Positions 51,101-64,000 of a stretch of 64,000 nucleotides of DNA are shown here, piece after piece. Source of the DNA: Austropuccinia psidii (Eukaryota; Basidiomycota; Pucciniomycetes; Pucciniales; Sphaerophragmiaceae); assembly GCA_023105745.1 (NCBI GenBank), contig JALGQZ010000004.1:34304437-34368436 (forward strand), in the 5' to 3' direction. Within the stretch, counting starts at the first letter, position 1. Every line of letters begins with the position of its first letter. Under the pieces are notes generated by a model. That model saw only the letters and a list, made by a program, of their open reading frames with translations. It made no database searches and was not told the DNA's origin. The position numbers and the translations under genes are program-made.

Positions 51101-53425
51101 ATGATAATATCATATTACTCTTGTCTTATGATGTTGAATAGTTGAAGAAATAGTGATATCCAGAAATATGCTGAGACTTCACTCAGTTCTCAAGAAAATC
51201 AGAATCAGAGTAATAAATATCAGGGTCTGTACCAATAATAATTAGTTATATTATTTCTATAAAATATTAAGAGAATTGAGTCAAATGAGTTGAGTTTAAA
51301 AATGATTATACTTGATTTTTACAAAAGATAATAAAAGATTGTATGTGCTTATGAGATTAAGATACTTCCAAGATATTGGTTTCAAGAAGATCCCATCTCA
51401 TTAAAAACAAAATTATTTTTATAATTCTGATGTAATTAATGTTTTTGATAGAACAATCTACATGATTTTAAAGGAAAAGGTTTGTAAGAAACACATGAAG
51501 CTTAACATCTAAATAATCAATACCTATTCTACATATATTGAAGGAGAATTCATTTTTTAATTTTATGAATAAAATAATTTATAATAATATTATGGTACTT
51601 ATTTTGGTATAATGTATAATATGGAATCAATTTAAAACACATTCTTACAGTTTCAGAATTTTTGAGATTGTTTGAATATTCTTCTCAATATTTAAGCTTG
51701 TAATTAATTTCAAAAAAAAGTGGAAATTTCTTTTTAAGGCTATTGATAAAGCTTAAAAATAGCTTTTATTATTGAGTTCCAAATGAAGTTTCTGCAGAAG
51801 TCAATGGAAAAGGACCCAAAAACGAATTTTGCCATTCTTGAGGTCCTTTTTTGTAAATATTGTTTTATTGAGTAATTAATATTTTTTCTCAAAGTTATCA
51901 ATTTTATTGGAAATTTAATTCCAGGCTTTAATTTCTATCAATCTTTTAAGATCCATTGTTTTACATGGAATCATAAGAATGGACTTTCAGAAAATATTAC
52001 AATTGATATTATGAAGCAATGGTTATTTTTTCTTATGAAGCTTAAAAAACTCATCTTTTTTTCCAAAAGGCTTCTTTGAACTCATTTTCTACATGGCACG
52101 GGATGATAGTATAATTACAACTGATTGTAATAAGGTAATTCCATGCATAAAAGTCCAAAGATTGTTTTAATTAATACTTTTGGGGTTATCTATGGAATAT
52201 AATTAAGAAGGGAAATGGTTACAGGAGTAAGAGGTGCTCAGTACCTCTTTGGAATATCCAAAATAGTAGCTTATTTGATATTTTCTCAATATTTGATCAG
52301 ACTTAGTCTTAGTAGCAAAGTCCTAAAATGACTTTAATTGACCTAATAGGTAATTAGGATTCGTTTATCCAAGGGCTAGCTACACCTCAGAGGCCCCATA
52401 AATTGGGGTACCCTGGCTCTCTTTAATCTTTTTTGTCACCCTTAGCTATTTTTATGTCAAAAATAGGAATTCAGGACTTAATGCTAATATTCAGTATGGG
52501 TGTATAAAAAATTTATGTAAAAATGTAGTTAATTCATGTTCCAAAAATGCATAACACTGATTTTAGTGTATATTTAACATGGGACCTTTCCCGATACAAT
52601 TATGTTAGGGTTAAAATGTAAAAAACAAAATCTTTAAACATATATTTTATGTTTTATTGATGAAAAGTGTTGAATGAATTTTAAATTTAACACCTAGTAT
52701 ATTTAATTGGACCTTATGAACCTTATGGAGACACCCTAGGTGAAGTTTTCTGTGGAATTTATATCTGGCTTAAATCCATGTATTTACCTATCCATATGCA
52801 GGTTATTCATCTGTTTATTTGTGAAAGATTATTAATTTTTAATGTTAACATAAATTAGGGGTTTTGAATATTCAAATTCTCATTTTGGGCTATTTGTGTC
52901 CTATTTGGGTATGTAAATATACCTTAAGGTTCACAGAACATCCCACATTAAATTAACTGTAGCACTTCAGGTACCAAAAAACTATATTTTTACATACCTA
53001 ATACCATGTTTATAATTAAGATCACACCTTCATTTTTAGAAAGCTTTGGAAATGAAAGATTATTTTCCTAAAATATATAAATGATCATAGAGATATATTT
53101 TGGTTATATAATTATTCATAATAGCCATATGTTGGGCCTCACAGAATTCTGATAAAGACCAAGAAGTAAGGCTTTCAATTTATAGTTTTATAGTTGGCTT
53201 CATTTCACTATTAATAGATTTAGAAGCTCCAATCTGATTCAGAAATAAAATATCATATCCTATTTTCACATGAGATTTGTAAAATCTGGTGCCTGAAGCC
53301 ACAAATACTTGATCTTGCATATTATATGCATGAATACATTTACTTTTTGACTCTTCTTAAAGTAGAATCCAGGAAATTATTTAAAAACACATATATTTTA
53401 TGAAATAAATCAGCTCTCACCATGA
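48120..53425. other. AT-rich intergenic DNA, no gene assigned
   Basis: Mostly AT-rich. The minus strand at 48.88-49.10 kb has a stop-poor reading (DKRFGLEIVMWELKRRPHRK) that looks coding-like but is unassigned. An inverted repeat CACCTAG/CTAGGTG spans about 52.69-52.74 kb. No RNA gene was seen. Confidence 0.45.
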
Positions 53426-53485
53426 ATAAATTGGCTTCACCTGGGAGCAGGTGCTGAATTTTGGAAGTGCACATACAGGTTGGTA
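53423..53485 (+). repeat. Dispersed hairpin repeat, copy A
   Basis: CATGAATAAATTGGCTTCAC leads into CACCTG-GGAG-CAGGTG (53438-53453, a perfect 6-bp stem), then CTGAATTTTGGAAG. It aligns with copies B (57321-57394, minus) and C (62352-62420). Confidence 0.7.
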
Positions 53486-56400
53486 GATAAAACAGAAATT
53501 AAATAATAAAAAATAAGCTTTAGAAGAAATTTAAGCCACATATGCAAGCTTCAAATCTCAAATTTGATTAACTCAATTCAAATGTGTAGTGAGAATTCTG
53601 AAAACTTCCTTTTAAGAAGTAAAAGGAATTTCAAATTGCTACTGAAAGTTATTTTTTGTATTTTACTACATATTACTGACTGAAACATTTGAAAATATCA
53701 CATATGTGTTAGAAGTTAGCATAGAATTTCTATTTATTTCTCTCAAATAGATATAATGAGGGAATAATATAGCTATTTCAAACCTTCCTTACAGAAATAT
53801 TACAGAAAGGGAAATCTTCCAGTACTAAAAGCTTTCTTGACAAAGTAATGAATATCATTCAATATTTAATTTTAAATTGTAATTTGATCTCTAAAAATTT
53901 GATTTGTATGTGAGATTCTATATCTCTCCTTTAGCCTATCATGAGACAAATTAGCTCCATTAAAGAATAAAACATAAATTGATCAAATTATATCTAAGAC
54001 GTATCAAGTTATGTAAATATTTTTTGAAAAACTATATATGTTGGCTAGACATAGCCATAGAGCTTGGTTCAGAGTCTCTGCGGAGTATTTTTCATGACTC
54101 ATGCCAATTACATATCAAAATTGGAAAAAAATCTACTTTCCATTTCTCAATTCATAAAATTGGTGTTGTTATCATGTAAATATTTTTTTTAGCTATAATC
54201 TTTATTTTGAGGAGTAGAGTAATAATAAATGGGTTTACCTTTCATTTCTAAATATGTGGGGGGTTTAATTCCAATCACTTCGTTCTATGCCTCTTGTTTT
54301 ACATGTTCCTGAATGTAAGTAATATAAAATTACTCTTTTGATTTATGTGGGAAATTATTTAGATATAAAATAAGTGAAAATAATTGTTTTTAAGTAAAAT
54401 AGTTCTTGTGATATCATCTTTGAAGAAATTTAGTGGAAATAAGTGTTCATCAAAAATGGTGTTCAGCTCTGATAGCTAAGCTATTTACCTTATCTATCAA
54501 ACCAGCTAAATTGAAAATGTGAAATTTGAATTAAACTTATATTTACTTCTTCCTGTTTTGATTAGAGTATATTTGAACTATCTCCATATATTTATATTAC
54601 TTATTTCAGCTTTTTTGCTACATAATTTCTTCTTTTATTGCCTTTTTATGCTATCTAAGCTTCTTTTGTCATTTTATGACTACTAATTTTATCATTGTGG
54701 AGATTTATATTTGTATATTATAACAAATTTAAATTTTTTATACGTGCTTTAAGCTAAAATAATGATTTAATATGATTATTTTAGATTTATGATTGAATAA
54801 TTAAAGATCTTACTCAAGAAATATGACAAAATGAGGGATCTCCAACAATCAAAAAAATTGAGGAATATAATATGTGAATTTTTCTTACATTAATATTCCT
54901 CAAAGGAATTGGGAACCTCATTAACATAAATGAACATATGAAAGGACTATTAATATCAAATAGATATTAGTAAGAAATAATGAATATGTCATTCTGAAGG
55001 AAAATAGAATGCACTATTTTCCCTTTTAAATGATTGAAGATCTGAGTGGCCTTCAAAAAAATATGTGGAACATGTATGTGTTAATGTTTTATTTTGTTTC
55101 TCAAAATTTATTTATAATATGCATTTAAAGCTTACTCAACCTTTAAAGAACTTTTAGCTATCTATAATTGAAAATGATGAGCTTGGCTAATGTCAAACAC
55201 TCTTCATGAACTATTTTTCCTCAAATTATATCTCCAGGATATTTATATAGCTCTAGAATATAGTATTATTAACTTATTTTTGAGTAATTTTTGATATTTA
55301 TTAATTAATGATTCAAATTTTGTTCATATTTATCAAGAATAAGAAGACAAAGTGGGTTGTAAATACGCTGGAAGTAATGTTGGAGTAATAGACATATAAA
55401 CTCACAGGCATGTCCAAATAGCTTGAAAATATAATCAAAATTATTTTCTAAATATTACACTCTAAAGACTTAAGATAAAACAAAGGATTAGAAAAATTGG
55501 TATTCTACTAACAATGATATTTCTAGAGATCCTTTCTGGAAAAAGTCAAAAAATATAATTGAGCCTACTTCTTGTATAATATATCCTTATGCTATTTTTA
55601 TAAAATGTTTGTGATCTTGTGTGAGTAAAAGACACTGATATTTTGGCAGGATACGTTTTTGAAAGGTTGGGAATTTACTTCAAATATGCAAGGAGTAATC
55701 AAACATTTATGCACCTTACTTCATATTACCTTTCCTATGATACAAGTCAATTCTTTTAGCTTAATTTTTGCTCCAACCCATTCACAATTTGTCAAAGAAC
55801 TTATAACATGTGAGTGGTTTCCTCCCAAAATTTTTGATTCCAAGTACAAAATAAAAATCTGCATTTCAAAAAACAAGTAACATATAAAGCTTTACTCTTC
55901 AATACCCCTCCCAATAACTTTGATATTTTGGAGGGCTATATTTTTGATATTTTTTTTAAGGAAATAGACGTAAAAAATTTCAGAAAAAAAAGATAATAAA
56001 TTGTGAAGGTTATTTATACTTAAAAAAATTGAAGAAAGTTTAATATGTTTTAAAAAAAATTACATAAAACTTACTCAAAAATTGTCAAAATAGGAGAAGT
56101 ATATTGACTTCATTGCATTCATTATCTTTACATGTGTTAATTGAAAATAATTCTTTCAGTCTTTAATTATTTATTGTGTCTTCAAAAAAGTCATAGAGGA
56201 TGATAACCTTCTTCTGAACACATTAATAATTTGATAATAATTGTTATCTTTCCATATAAACATGATTTTCTTTATTAATTTTATTTTTCCTCATTTTAAT
56301 TATGAGGGCTTGTTTTCTTCATTTTTTATTTTATTTTATGAGTGAAGCTTAAATTAATTGAATTGGACTGAATTTTACTTATTTGATTTGATTTTTTGAT

Positions 56401-57320
56401 TTTCTGTTTGCAAAGTTACAGTAGCACTGCGGTACAATCTGCTACTTTAAATTTGTCAACAATCATTGTCAAAATTACATAAGAAGGTCTTAAGAAGCTT
56501 TTACTGTTATTCGAAGAAATCTAGCATATCAAAAGTTGTAAACAACATTTGATTAGCTAAATCAGTCACAACAATAATAAAAGTGAATAAAAGTAAAAAT
56601 AAAATTTCTGAATCATAAATCATAAATCCAGAATAAAATATAAGAAAGAAAAATAATCATAATAATTCTAACACAGCTAAAGGCTTCAGATAAAGACTAT
56701 AAACAAAGAGATAAAGTTATAAATACTTCAAAAAACCAAAATCATTGAATAGGTAGAAAAATTATTTTCTTTTTCATGGGCCTCAAGGCATTTTTTCAGA
56801 AAAAAAAGTGTAATTTTGTTGCTTTGTATTTTTTGATATTAAAAAGCTTTTTATAAAAGATATAAGAAATATAAAATAGTATATGACTCTATGTGAGAGA
56901 TTCACTAAAAATAGTATTCCTTATATAGGTGTTTGTTTGACTTATACATCTTTCGAAATGCTTTTTTTCATCATATAGGAATAAAATATTATCATTAATC
57001 TTACTTAGTATAGAAAAGCGTTTTTACTTATTAAATTATTCTAAATTGAGGCTTTTTTTTGTGAAGCAACTATATAGCTCAAAATTTGAAGCTTAAGAAA
57101 AATGAAGTTTGAGGTAATATTAAACAAAACATTTAGATAATATTTCATCTATCCCAAATCTTAAATAAAACATAGATAAATTCAATTATATGCAGCTATA
57201 AAAATAAAACAAAAGAAATAAGATGAAGTTTATGTAATATTCTAATGGATTGGTTTGTTTTGGAATATCAAAAAACATTAACATTATGTGTTAAGCTCAG
57301 TTCAAAGTACATGTCCAAGG

Positions 57321-57394
57321 TCAGATAAAGCTGGGTCCAAGCTATTTTCCAAATTCAACACCTTATTTCAGGTGTTGCCATTTTTATCATGTTT
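57321..57394 (-). repeat. Dispersed hairpin repeat, copy B
   Basis: Read on the minus strand: CATGATAAAAATGGCAACAC, CACCTGAAATAAGGTG (stem CACCT/AGGTG), TTGAATTTGGAAAATAGCTT and GGACCCAG. It has the same order of words as copies A and C. Confidence 0.7.
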
Positions 57395-59559
57395 TCTTAT
57401 CATTAAAGATGAATCAATATTTTGAAAAAGGATTCTTAAGTTTAACTATAGCTATTATTGAATCAATTTCATTAAAAGCTTAACTGAGAATCCTTGGGAA
57501 AAATCTTATGTTTTTCTATTAATAAAAAGGAAAAATGTATCAGATACTTGTTATGTCACTTAATGATCACTAAAATACAAGGGAAAATTCATCATATGGA
57601 AAATTTATCAAAAAAGGATTACAAATTGAAAGGTTATCAAAGAAAAAAGATTTTCAGAATTCATTGGATCAGTGAATGAAAGTTTAATATCATTGTCCAA
57701 AAAAATAGACAAGGATGAAAAGGAATATTTTGATAGTAAAAACGCATTTATCAGGATTTGATATTGATGAAAGATATGAGCTTTCCTCAATATGGGAACT
57801 GTATATATTGAATTTAGATATGTTTGGGATTTTTTTATAAAATAATTTAATTTTTTACATGTGGAAAGTACTTCTTCACTGCATTAGTCTAGTTTTTTTA
57901 TTTGGGTATGAATATTGTAGAATTACCTGAATGTTATTATATAAGGAGTAAACACTTTTTCACTCATTGAGAAGGCAAAATTCAACAATAAATTTTTCTA
58001 AATAAATGAAAGTAATTTCAATTCACATATATTAGTAATCACAAAATTCTTCTTCCATATTATAGAGCTCACATAGAATTCCATTGGTTTTAATTGTGGG
58101 AAGTGTACAAGGTTTGGAAATTTATGGATTGGGTAGCTATTTGTACATTTTTAAATGAACTGTTTTCCAAAATTTTTGATAGATTAGCTTATCCTTTACC
58201 TGATTAAAATCCACCAGGGCTTCAGAATCTGAATGTATAGAAAGTTTTGAATTATAATTTACATATGAGGGAATAAATTAAAACTCTTAAAATAAAATGG
58301 TGTAAGTAAAAATGGAATTTTCTAGCTAAACTAATTAAAATAAAATTAGAAATTTTTCAAACTGAAAGAAAGTATATGAATAATTTTTTTCAACAAATAT
58401 GTTGAATCTTGATTTCCAAAAAGAATTGATAAAATATTTTTGTCAAAAGTGAGACATAGCTTTTTTTTTGTTGAAGTAAAAGCATAAAGTAACTTCCTTC
58501 AGGAAAAATTAAAAAATAATTGAATAATATGCCAAAAATTATAATACAAAACTTCAACTAAATAAATTGTTGAAGATCATTTTTCCAAAAAAAAATAAGA
58601 AAAATAAAATTTGTCTAGATGCTGAATATTGTAATTCATTGAAAACAATATAAGAGATTTTTAGTATTTTTGTTAGTATTTATCATTTATGTATACATCT
58701 TGTTTTTGATTGATTTTTTAATATAAGTGGTGATACTTCCAAAAATTTCTTACTAAAGTTAAGTAGTTATTTTTTGATTAGAAAATAAAAACAAGCATCA
58801 GTTATTATGTAAGTTATATCAATATCTTGTTTTGTGTTTTATTCTTAATTAATTGTATAAAAATTACTACAAATTATTTTAATTATTCTATGTTAATTTG
58901 GGAATTCTAATACAAAATCGAGTTTAGGAAAAAAAGGCCATGGTTATTGGGCTATAGAGAGTTTGTGACAATTTTAAAATTATCTTTCTACACGAATTAA
59001 GGAAAATACAGTTATTCAAAAAAACTAAGATTATCATAATCCTTATGAAAATTCATGTCAAATCAATATTTGGTTATAATAAAATTTGAGAAATCTTACT
59101 TAGGAAGCCTACTTTTTTCAACCATTCTGTTCAGCCATATTTGGGTAAGTAAGAATAACTAATTATTATTTGATTGTAGCTTTTAGATTGGATTAATAAG
59201 TATTTAATTATTTCATAAATGAAATAATCATGATATTATTGATGATTCCAATATTGATGTTCATTTTTTATTTACTCAAATTTCAATCCAAATCTTCTTG
59301 AACAAGCTACATCTGACTTCTCAGAATCAGAAACTTTCGTGAACCTAATATCCTTCATAATTAAACCAAGTAGAATTTAATTTATGGTGATCTTATGTCT
59401 ATTTTAAGCTGATTTATTTAATAATATGTTGTGATTTTAAATTTTCTGTAAGGCTGAAGCTTAATGTTTGAAAGGATCAGGTGAGCCTTTGCGATATGAC
59501 CACATATCCAAAAAAGGTCACAAAATAACTTTACAATAATTATTCTAATAATAAGATAA

Positions 59560-60030
59560 GAAAAAATGCCATAAATAGGAATAAATTCTTGATTACCTCA
59601 GAATCTGATGCATAAAAATTTGAAATAAATTGTACCATTAGATTCCTCATGGTGAAATACACATATGAAATTTTTATTTCATATCTGAAAAGACAATTTT
59701 TACTGTGTAATAATTAAAAATTCCATAAAAAGGCATAAATTCTTGTTTATCTCTGTAACCAATGGAAAAACATGTTGGAGAAATTGCACCATTGAATTCC
59801 CCATGAAAGAACTACACATATAAAATTTTCATTTCATATTTTTAAAGCCAATACTTAAGGAAATAACCTGAATATATGCACTTTTATGATCAACACATAT
59901 ATTCATGGTTTTTAGCTCATATCTCTTGAAATATACATGATAGAGATATTAACCAAAAATAAAGCTACTACACAATTACTGTAAAAATACATGTATAAAC
60001 TTCATTTCACAAGCCATAAACAAGGTTATA
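59560..60030 (+). repeat. Degenerate repeats of about 165 bp, two to three copies
   Basis: Two stretches share CCATAAA-GG-ATAAATTCTTG, TACCATTAGATTCCTCATG or its near match ACCATTGAATTCCCCATG, and ACACATAT-AAATTTTTATTTCAT (59566-59690 and 59725-59850). A weaker third copy may follow to 60030. The family is unknown. Confidence 0.4.
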
Positions 60031-60069
60031 ACCTGTAAGGGCTTATTGAGAAAAATTGTAATGGCTGTT

Positions 60070-60093
60070 GACCACTTTGTTGTGAAAGTGGTC
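60070..60093. repeat. Perfect 9-bp inverted repeat, 6-nt loop
   Basis: GACCACTTT (60070-60078) pairs with AAAGTGGTC (60085-60093). A purine-rich AAAAGGAGGGGACA follows at about 60100, which could be the polypurine tract of a decayed LTR element. Confidence 0.6.
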
Positions 60094-60629
60094 CAAGCTC
60101 AAAAGGAGGGGACATCCAGATTCTAATAGCTCTTACCTGAAGAATTATTTAATTTTTATCATTATATTCAAGGTATGACCCCTTGAAATCATGGTTTGAA
60201 GTTTAAAATAGTATATTTTGACAGAAAAGATGAGCTACAAGAAAAATCATCAAAAATAGAGCTTTGATTATGTAATGGAATTCTCTTTAATGCTTATTAA
60301 TTACATTCCAAGCTATCAAAATCAACTCTCTTAATGGATTTAGCATGTATAACTCAAGCTTTATTAATGATCAAAGTTTAAGCTTGAAATTGCTCATTTA
60401 TGATCACTCAATGTAATCTTAATCTAAGTTTAACAGTCATATAAGTGATAAAAGTGGTGAATACTAGTTTATTATGATTAAAAGAAGAAAACTTACAAAT
60501 TTTAGTCATCTTCCAAGTCTATGATGTCAGTAGACCTAGAGTTACAGTGATAACTCTAAATAATGGTGTAATAATGGGATAAGATGGTTTAATGATAATG
60601 TAATCATCACTAAACCTTGAATTACTGAT

Positions 60630-60775
60630 CAATTCAAGTGGATTCCATCAGCACAGATCTACTAGAAGCCTTATGGAATCTAGTAGCAAGAATTTTACTA
60701 TATATAGAGCTCTTTTTATCTCTATTTCCCCCTCATACACTTCAAAAACAATAAAAACATTAAATCAAAGGTAAA
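60630..60775 (+). promoter_or_regulatory. LTR-like promoter patch
   Basis: CTACTAGA (60659-60666) and TCTAGTAG (60679-60686) form an 8-bp inverted repeat; GATTCCAT (60641-60648) and ATGGAATC (60673-60680) form an alternative one. A TATATATAGAGC box follows near 60711, then a T/C-rich stretch. This order resembles a retrotransposon LTR promoter. No partner LTR was found in the window, so it may be a solo LTR or chance. Confidence 0.3.
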
Positions 60776-60779
60776 ATCT

Positions 60780-63700
60780 TTATTATTTATATATGAATAT
60801 ATTATATTATTAAAGAAAAAAAGATAATCTTTATCATAATACCCAGATTTGATGTGATTAATTCAATATTTTTTTTTGTTAAATTCTCTCTAAAAATCTG
60901 TAATTCCATGTAAAAATATGAATATTTCTCATTTATTCTATTTTTTTATTGTAAATAGAATTTAAATAAGTTTTATTTGCATTTTTAGTAGTAAATATAT
61001 CCAAAATTATAACATTAAGTGTCAAAATTAGGTTATTTTCATCTTTTATAATAATGTTCTCTTTATTATTACTTTCATAACTCTTTTATTAATATAAATA
61101 GTATTTATATTAATATATAAATTTAATATTGGTAATATTATTGTTATAAATTGTTTTTTATTATTGAAAAACAATTTCTTACGCCTTTACTATTTGTTTT
61201 TAACAATAATAAAGTGCCATAAATATATTAATTATTAAATATTAATATATTTATTCTTATTATATTATTTTTTTAAAATATAATTTATATTGCATTATTT
61301 ATTTAATAATAATAAATATTCTATGCCATGATTATAATAATTGTTTATTATTATAATTATTTTTGATCTTATTCTTCAATTTAATAAGAAAATTTATAGT
61401 ACAATAATTAAAATACTGGTAATATGTACTTATTGTTTAATAGTCAAATCTTGTAGATTATCTGGATAAATAAGGAATTGTAATTTCTCATTTTTGGTTT
61501 GATAAATTTAGCTATATGGATGGTGATCAGGATATTAAAGTGAGAGCTTCAGCCATTATTGATGTTTCTTATTGTATTTTATTGGTATGATTTACCATTT
61601 TGATTATTTTATAGATTCAAATTGATGGTTCTTCAAGGCTTGAGCTCTATTTTGAAGAAGTATTTTCTACTCTCCTTGAAAAGAAAAGCTACAATAATAA
61701 GTGATATGATTATGTACTGAAATTTGTGTTGTGTTAATAATTCCACAATAATATGATCAAAATGAGAATGGGTAGGATTCAGAATCACTTTTAAACCCTT
61801 TTAATGGCTAACTGATATTTGTTTAATTTTCACTATTCAACCATGATATGAATTATTTGAATTATTTGCATTGGAAATGGGAGTAGGAGTAAATTTGAAA
61901 GTTATTTGATGATGATTTATCTCTTTGAAATTTAAAATATCATTTATTAAATGAATTAAATAGTACTATTAAGATTATCAAAGCCCATGATTTTTTTCCA
62001 CTACAAAAGAAAAATATGGTTGGTATTTGATAATTTGAGTCTTCTTTGATAAAAGATTAATTATTCAAATTACATCAATTACAAGATGATGATCATATAT
62101 ATTAGTGATTATATTAGTATAACTATAATTCAAAAATGTTAAAGAAAGATATCCAAGACATTTAAAAAATAATTCACAAAGAAAAATCATTATAAAAATT
62201 TAGTTAAACAATCAATAAGAAATAAAAATTAGAATTTAGGTCCAATTGTTTCACATATTTTTCAGAAATAACATTCTTAATAACACACAAATAGCTCAGA
62301 AACAAGCTATTAATTTATTTTTGATATACCAGGGATTTATTGAAAATTTACATGAGAAAATTACCTTCACCTGAAAGCAGGTTTTGAATTTAGAAATCAG
62401 CTTAGATCCAGGTAGTTCTGTGCTTGGAGAACATCCTAAATATAGGCTGAACCTATAATTTTTATGTTTTTTTATGCTTCAACATCTTCTATTACTTTGG
62501 AATATTTCAGATCTTTATTGATTCATTCTTAATCTGTGGGATCTCCTAATTGCATCATATTTAATTTTTTTCTTATTGAAAAATTTAAGTTATTAAGAAG
62601 AACTTATATTACTTCTGAGAACTCTATCAAAATTACATTTAATAAATGATTTAATCTTACAGATTGGATTTAATTTCAACTCCTATTTCCAACTTTTGGA
62701 TCCCGACATAGAATTATTTTTTCAAGTAAACAACAGCTGTAGCTAACCTCATTTTCTCTATTCAATATAATGCATAATGAATCTTCATATTATCTTGCCT
62801 GAAGATTTTTCTTAAAAAGAGAGCAAGTTTTTTTTGGAGGCCACACAAAAACCTTTTTGAAAAATTTCTCAAAGGAAATGCATAAATTTTTTGAAAATTT
62901 CATTTGAGAAATATAGAAGGAGGGGTTATAGTGTACTTATTTATTATAAATTTCATTATGCTTTTATTGCCATCATTTTTTTCATTTTTCTTCTAATGAA
63001 TTTTTTGAATAAAATACAAACAAATTACAGTCGCAAACTAAATAAAATGGCTTCTTTAATTTATTATATTTCTTAATTATCAATTCAAATTCCATTATTT
63101 TGGATTAAATTTATTTTTATTGGTTTCCATTGCTTTATGTAGCAATTTTAACTTTTTTAAATTTTTGAATGTTTTTCTTCAGAAATTACACTAGAGGGGT
63201 CTTTAAAGTCCCTGTGTGAAAAGAGGTTGGAAATAATCTTAATGTTTACAGAAAGCTGGCCAATATAGCCTGTTCATGTAAAATTGTTGAAATCCATAAA
63301 CAATTTTACAATAAAATTCTGTAAAAGTCCTTTATTGTAATTTATTCAAAGAGAGACTTGAAAAATTAATGAGAATAAAAATAGGGTACTGTTGAAAGCA
63401 CATAAAAAAATGGAAAAAAAAAATAATAAATTCCCTGGACCCCTTTTAAATAAAAAAAAACAAATAAATCTTCCAAAACTCCCCTAAATAACCCCCTGAC
63501 CCTTTTTTCAAATATCTTTTCACCTCCCCCCAAAATTGAAAACAAACAAATCTACACAAAAATCACAAAATATTTTTGACCCCCCAAAAAACTTTATTTT
63601 TTAAAAAAACCATCACAAACCAATTTTATTCATTCTTTCCCCTTCCCCCTACAGTTACCTATAAAATTCCATCCATTTCATTTCAGTTTTCATAGATATC

Positions 63701-64000
63701 CCCCCCTGTTTTTCATACTTTGAATGGCTTTTTCCTTATTCCATAAACCCCAAATTCCCCCTTTTTTCATTTTTTTTAATTTCCTCAACTTTTTCCATAA
63801 TAAAAGTTTCAACCACTCAATTAAGTTGAATTTTGGACCCTTGAGCATTTTTGGAAGCATTTTCAAAATGTTTCAAGGGCACAGGGGTATGCTGTGTCTA
63901 CCTTGAGGTCCAATATGAACCACAATCAAATGAAAATAGTTTATGATAGGTTTGGGATCCCAAATTCTCACAAAAACTCCTCAAAAAAATACTTCAAGAA
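60780..64000. other. AT-rich intergenic DNA, no gene seen
   Basis: Apart from repeat copy C, nothing is recognised. From about 63.42 kb the plus strand becomes rich in A and C with runs of C, such as CCCCCCTG. The open frame at 63724-63906 is low-complexity and not supported as a gene. Confidence 0.5.
62352..62420 (+). repeat. Dispersed hairpin repeat, copy C
   Basis: CATGAGAAAATTACCTTCAC, then CACCTGAAAGCAGGT, TTGAATTTAGAAATCAGCTT and AGATCCAGG. The right half matches copy B best, the left half copy A. Confidence 0.7.

Overview
The window looks like nuclear DNA of a basidiomycete, most likely a rust fungus (Pucciniales). This is inferred from an intron-rich GFA1 gene with short fungal introns and a yeast-like TACTAAC branch site, an intron-bearing tRNA-Gln(UUG), very AT-rich intergenic DNA, and decayed Harbinger, Mutator-like, Tc1/mariner and Copia elements together with a TET-like oxygenase pseudogene. 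The species cannot be fixed without a search.

Layout. 1-5.5 kb: AT-rich, no gene seen. 5.5-11.6 kb: a decayed module of a Myb/SANT accessory gene (+), a TET/JBP-like 2OG-Fe(II) oxygenase pseudogene (+) and a PIF/Harbinger transposase pseudogene (-). The last two converge with 6 bp between their stop codons. 13.7-14.1 kb: a second Myb/SANT remnant. 16-21.2 kb: AT-rich desert. 21.2-26.4 kb: the only island of normal composition, with tRNA-Gln, a GC-rich stretch of unknown role and the complete nine-exon GFA1 gene. 26.4-33.0 kb: a Copia retrotransposon with both LTRs and a 5-bp target duplication, broken inside its reverse transcriptase by a 2.2-kb insertion that has its own putative target duplication. 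33.1-35.1 kb: Tc1/mariner sequence with two N-terminal halves. 35.8-36.7 kb: a third Myb/SANT remnant and an unrecognised ORF. 38-45 kb: simple and tandem arrays. 45.6-48.1 kb: a decayed Mutator-like transposase followed by a possible OTU-like fragment. 48-64 kb: AT-rich, with a dispersed hairpin-bearing repeat in three copies and an LTR-like promoter patch near 60.7 kb.

How it fits together. GFA1 makes glucosamine-6-phosphate, the entry to UDP-GlcNAc and chitin, and appears to be the only intact protein gene. Nearly everything else is transposon-derived. CpG is almost absent from the older elements but normal in GFA1, and the three transposase catalytic residues of the Harbinger copy each look lost by a CpG-to-CpA change. 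This suggests methylation followed by deamination. The point most worth following up is the tightly convergent TET-like/Harbinger pair flanked by a SANT gene. All pseudogene readings were made by eye, so their edges are approximate.
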